DNA from: Marinoscillum sp040218045
Lineage (GTDB): Bacteria > Bacteroidota > Bacteroidia > Cytophagales > Cyclobacteriaceae
Direction of reading: 5' to 3'
DNA: 64,000 bases
NCBI GenBank assembly: GCA_040218045.1
Contig: JAVJQA010000032.1
Span: 1 to 64,000, forward strand
Positions 61,819 to 64,000 of this stretch are shown here, in pieces; within the stretch, counting starts at the first letter, position 1, and each line of letters starts with the position of its first letter. The notes beneath the pieces are model-generated. The model searched no databases and was not told where the DNA came from. It saw nothing but the letters and a program-made list of their open reading frames with translations. A program made the translations under genes and the position numbers.

Positions 61819-62679
61819 ATGAAAAGGGTTTTTAGGGGTTGGATTATAATGTTCATTGTGCTTGGTATGACATCATGTGGTGATAATGATGTATATGATC
61901 CGATAGAGCAGTTTCAAAATGAGCAAAAACTGATAGATGAGTATCTGGTTGAAAACGGACTCAATGCGAAAGAAGACACTTTAGGTTACGGTTTAAGGTA
62001 TGTGATATTGGAGGAAGGTACAGGAGCTAAGCCAAAGTTAGATGAAGTTGTATTGGTAGACTATGAAGGATCACTTCTGGAGTCAGGTGAGGTTTTTGAT
62101 AGTGGAGATAGTATTTTCGCTAACCTAAGCCGAGTGATTGCAGGATGGCAGATATTGATGCCGCATCTCAGGGAAGGTGGAGAAATGCTCATGTTTATGC
62201 CGTCTGTTTATGCCTATGGACAAAATGGAGTAGGAGAGATTCCTGGCGGTGTTCCACTCATTTACAGAGTAAAGCTCAGAGACATTATGTCTCAATTTAC
62301 GTATGAACAGCAGCGTATTGAGCGCTACTTAGAGGAAAATGAGTTGGTGGCAGAAACTGATACAATAGAAGGTTTGAGATATATTATCACTGAAGAAGGT
62401 GATGGGAATTATCCAACAAAAACGTCAGATGTCAATGTTGATTATGAAGGACGGTTTTTAGTGAATGATGATGTTTTTGATTCAAAAACTGACATTGATT
62501 TTAATTTGAACAATCTGATTGATGGTTGGGGAGTATTGATGCCGTACGTCAAAAAAGGTGGTAGTATTACCATGTTCATTCCATCTAAATTTGCATATGG
62601 TGCATCAGGAAATGCTTCCGGAACTATTCCACCATTTACTACTTTGATTTTTGAAGTGAAACTGAATTCGATTAAATAA
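61819..62679 (+). CDS. lipoprotein with two FKBP-type PPIase domains
   Basis: 286 residues. Lipobox 'GMTSC' (Cys20), then two FKBP units: res ~30-155 ('VLVDYEGSLLESGEVFDSGD', 'MPHLREGGEMLMFMPSVYAY') and res ~160-286 ('VNVDYEGRFLVNDDVFDSKT', 'MPYVKKGGSITMFIPSKFAY'). Peptidyl-prolyl isomerases of the periplasm or outer membrane help fold exported proteins. Several FKBP active-site aromatics look replaced, so activity is uncertain. Confidence 0.88.
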   Translation: MKRVFRGWIIMFIVLGMTSCGDNDVYDPIEQFQNEQKLIDEYLVENGLNAKEDTLGYGLRYVILEEGTGAKPKLDEVVLVDYEGSLLESGEVFDSGDSIFANLSRVIAGWQILMPHLREGGEMLMFMPSVYAYGQNGVGEIPGGVPLIYRVKLRDIMSQFTYEQQRIERYLEENELVAETDTIEGLRYIITEEGDGNYPTKTSDVNVDYEGRFLVNDDVFDSKTDIDFNLNNLIDGWGVLMPYVKKGGSITMFIPSKFAYGASGNASGTIPPFTTLIFEVKLNSIK

Positions 62680-62684
62680 ATCAC

Positions 62685-63158
62685 ATGCGATTAAAATATT
62701 ATTTACCCGTCATTGTGGGTGCTTTGATGTTGACTTCATGTCTAAAAGATCCAGTGGAGCCTTTTGACGTCTACGAGCAGCTGGAAAAGGATCAGGATAA
62801 GATTACAAGCTATTTGCAGGAAAATGAAATAAGCGCGCAGGAAGATTCAATTTATGGTGTTCGCTTTGTGATTCACACACAGGGGACTGGCGATAAACCA
62901 ACTGGTACCAGTAAAATCAATGTGGATTATGAGGGTAGCCTGATGTCAAATGGAAAGGTGTTTGATAGCAATGATAGCATTTCCTTTCGATTAAATCAAT
63001 TGGTCGCGGGATGGCAAATAGTGTTGCCTTACCTTCAGGAAGGCGGTAGTGTGACCATGTATATTCCTTCCGGGTATGGTTATGGGCACTTAGGTTCAGG
63101 TGCCATTCCTGGAGACGCTAATCTTATTTTTGATGTCACTTTAAATTCAATTGACTGA
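62685..63158 (+). CDS. single-domain FKBP-type PPIase lipoprotein
   Basis: 157 residues, lipobox 'LMLTSC' (Cys19) and one FKBP domain ('INVDYEGSLMSNGKVFDSND', 'LPYLQEGGSVTMYIPSGYGY', 'GAIPGDANLIFDVTLNSI'). Clearly related to both domains of the preceding protein; 5 bp downstream of it. Its last 23 bp overlap the end of the convergent Lrp gene. Confidence 0.88.
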   Translation: MRLKYYLPVIVGALMLTSCLKDPVEPFDVYEQLEKDQDKITSYLQENEISAQEDSIYGVRFVIHTQGTGDKPTGTSKINVDYEGSLMSNGKVFDSNDSISFRLNQLVAGWQIVLPYLQEGGSVTMYIPSGYGYGHLGSGAIPGDANLIFDVTLNSID

Positions 63159-63606
63159 TTGGAATACTTGTAGATCGTTTCACTTCGGTCATTACAAAAG
63201 AGCTATTCACATTCGCAATGTTCTCCATGGAGGCTAACTGGTTAATTACTACCGACTGGTAAGCCTTCATGTCTTTAATGATAATTTTCAACAAGTAGTC
63301 GAACTGGCCGGCAATGTGGAAACATTCCACCACGGCATCAATTTTGGTGATTTCTGTTTCGAACTTTTCTATATACGCTTTAGAGTGCTCTTTAAGGCTA
63401 ATGTTTGTGAATGCTACCAGGGACATATTGAGTTTTTCCTGATCCACTAGCGCCACATATTTCTTAATTACACCTTCACGCTCCAACCTTTTAATTCGTT
63501 CATAGATTGGCGTGATGGTGAGGTTCATTTTAATTGCAATCTCCTTATGGGTCAGGGTTCCATTTTCCTGAAGCAGTTTTAAAATTTTGAGATCGATCTG
63601 ATCCAT
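63136..63606 (-). CDS. Lrp/AsnC-family transcriptional regulator
   Basis: 156 residues: winged-helix N-terminus (res ~1-60, 'MDQIDLKILKLLQENGTLTH', 'IAIKMNLTITPIYERIKRLE') and a RAM ligand-binding domain (res ~65-150, 'HIAGQFDYLLKIIIKDMKAY'). Divergent from the PLP-enzyme gene at 63755, which is a likely target responding to an amino acid. Confidence 0.93.
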   Translation of the reverse strand: MDQIDLKILKLLQENGTLTHKEIAIKMNLTITPIYERIKRLEREGVIKKYVALVDQEKLNMSLVAFTNISLKEHSKAYIEKFETEITKIDAVVECFHIAGQFDYLLKIIIKDMKAYQSVVINQLASMENIANVNSSFVMTEVKRSTSIPISQLNLK

Positions 63607-63730
63607 AGATAATTTTTCTATTCAGGGTTGTTATTTAATGACTTTATAGAAATTATATGGTAATGAATGTCAAATATTAGTAATATTTTCCATAATATAT
63701 TTAACTGAAAGAAATATGTTATGTGCTTCG

Positions 63731-63738
63731 TACATTTG
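63731..63738 (+). promoter_or_regulatory. candidate -7 box of the PLP-enzyme gene
   Basis: TACATTTG matches TAnnTTTG exactly, 16 bp before the ATG at 63755. The -33 part is not clear (TTAACTG-type sequence upstream), and the leader would be very short. Confidence 0.4.
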
Positions 63739-63754
63739 AGGTAAATAACAGCCT

Positions 63755-64000
63755 ATGAAACCCGAAAGTTTGATGATGTCCTATGGCTACAAGCCTGAGT
63801 TGTCCGAAGGAGCAGTAAAACCCCCGATTTTTCAAACCAGTACCTTTGTATTTAAGTCAGCAGAAGACGGAAAGGCATTCTTTGAGGTAGCCTATGGTAT
63901 AAGGGAAAAAGGTGAGCACGAAGAGCTCGGATTGATCTACAGCCGATTGAACAATCCGGATCTGGAAATACTGGAGAACCGACTTTCACTTTGGGATAAA
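63755..64000 (+). CDS. Cys/Met-metabolism PLP-dependent enzyme (3' truncated by window)
   Basis: First 82 residues, open to the window end. 'MMSYGYKPELSEGAVKPPIF' and 'QTSTFVFKSAEDGKAFFEVA', 'LIYSRLNNPDLEILENRLS' match the N-terminal part of the cystathionine gamma-synthase / methionine gamma-lyase family (YSRxxNP motif). Which member it is cannot be told from the fragment. Too short for catalytic Lys to be seen. Divergent Lrp regulator upstream. Confidence 0.88.
   Translation, partial: MKPESLMMSYGYKPELSEGAVKPPIFQTSTFVFKSAEDGKAFFEVAYGIREKGEHEELGLIYSRLNNPDLEILENRLSLWDK

Noticed and set aside
1..64000. tRNA or rRNA genes, including at the array edges
   Set aside because: No cloverleaf with TTCnA arm or rRNA-like segment was found; the array is not bordered by a visible tRNA attachment site.

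Overview
The window reads as chromosome of a member of the Bacteroidota, most likely a marine Cytophagales-type organism. The grounds are a C-terminal type IX secretion sorting domain on a cadherin-repeat protein, TonB-dependent receptors with N-terminal carboxypeptidase-regulatory-like domains, LytS/LytTR two-component pairs, a beta-propeller/Y_Y_Y histidine kinase, HU-HIG-type DNA-binding protein, Bacteroidota-style promoters and very few Shine-Dalgarno sequences. Genus cannot be fixed from the sequence alone. No rRNA or tRNA gene was seen.

Layout. 1-1518: 3' end of a giant cadherin-repeat adhesin. 1647-6617: outer-membrane receptor, DUF2141 protein, TPR-like protein and a LytS/LytTR pair in one run. 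6618-10112 (minus): receiver protein and propeller histidine kinase. 10215-16576: SMC, a small membrane protein and a second LytS/LytTR pair. 16828-19338: a large beta-barrel receptor.

19966-31051 is the accessory region and the main discovery. It is an integron gene-cassette array with no integrase in the window (a CALIN-like array). Seven successive units each begin with a G/TTRRRY-type core and end with its reverse complement just at or after the gene stop, followed by an imperfect palindrome (attC) leading to the next core. All cassette genes point the same way. They include an AlbA_2/Schlafen-like protein, an Rx4H HEPN-like protein, a 937-residue HEPN + NB-ARC/STAND + TPR protein, an HNH protein paired with a GNAT protein, membrane and secreted proteins, and a lipoprotein split by a frameshift at a run of nine A. 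Several attC sites are unusually long (165-247 bp). Inside the array, splitting one attC, sits an HU-HIG gene preceded by nine or ten head-to-tail degenerate repeats of exactly 22 bp. A related-looking array of about 42-bp palindromic repeats lies just left of the array. The array ends on the right at the 5' part (domains I-III) of a group II intron lacking its reverse transcriptase.

31494-43265: citrate synthase, prohibitin-like protein, PEP carboxylase, a VapBC-type toxin-antitoxin with a visible operator, a VPS10/BNR-repeat protein, an SDR protein, an Ig-like lipoprotein and an outer-membrane protein. 43262-46398 (minus): an uncharacterised outer-membrane protein and TyrRS. 46760-50734 (minus): a complete Anbu-type operon (permuted ATP-grasp, alpha-E, Anbu peptidase, transglutaminase). 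50968-63158 (plus): holA, a giant TPR protein with a barrel partner, an acidic SPOR protein, ExbB-ExbD-TonB-like energy module, folC, trmB and three FKBP domains in two lipoproteins. 63136-64000: an Lrp-family regulator divergent from a Cys/Met-metabolism PLP enzyme cut by the window edge.
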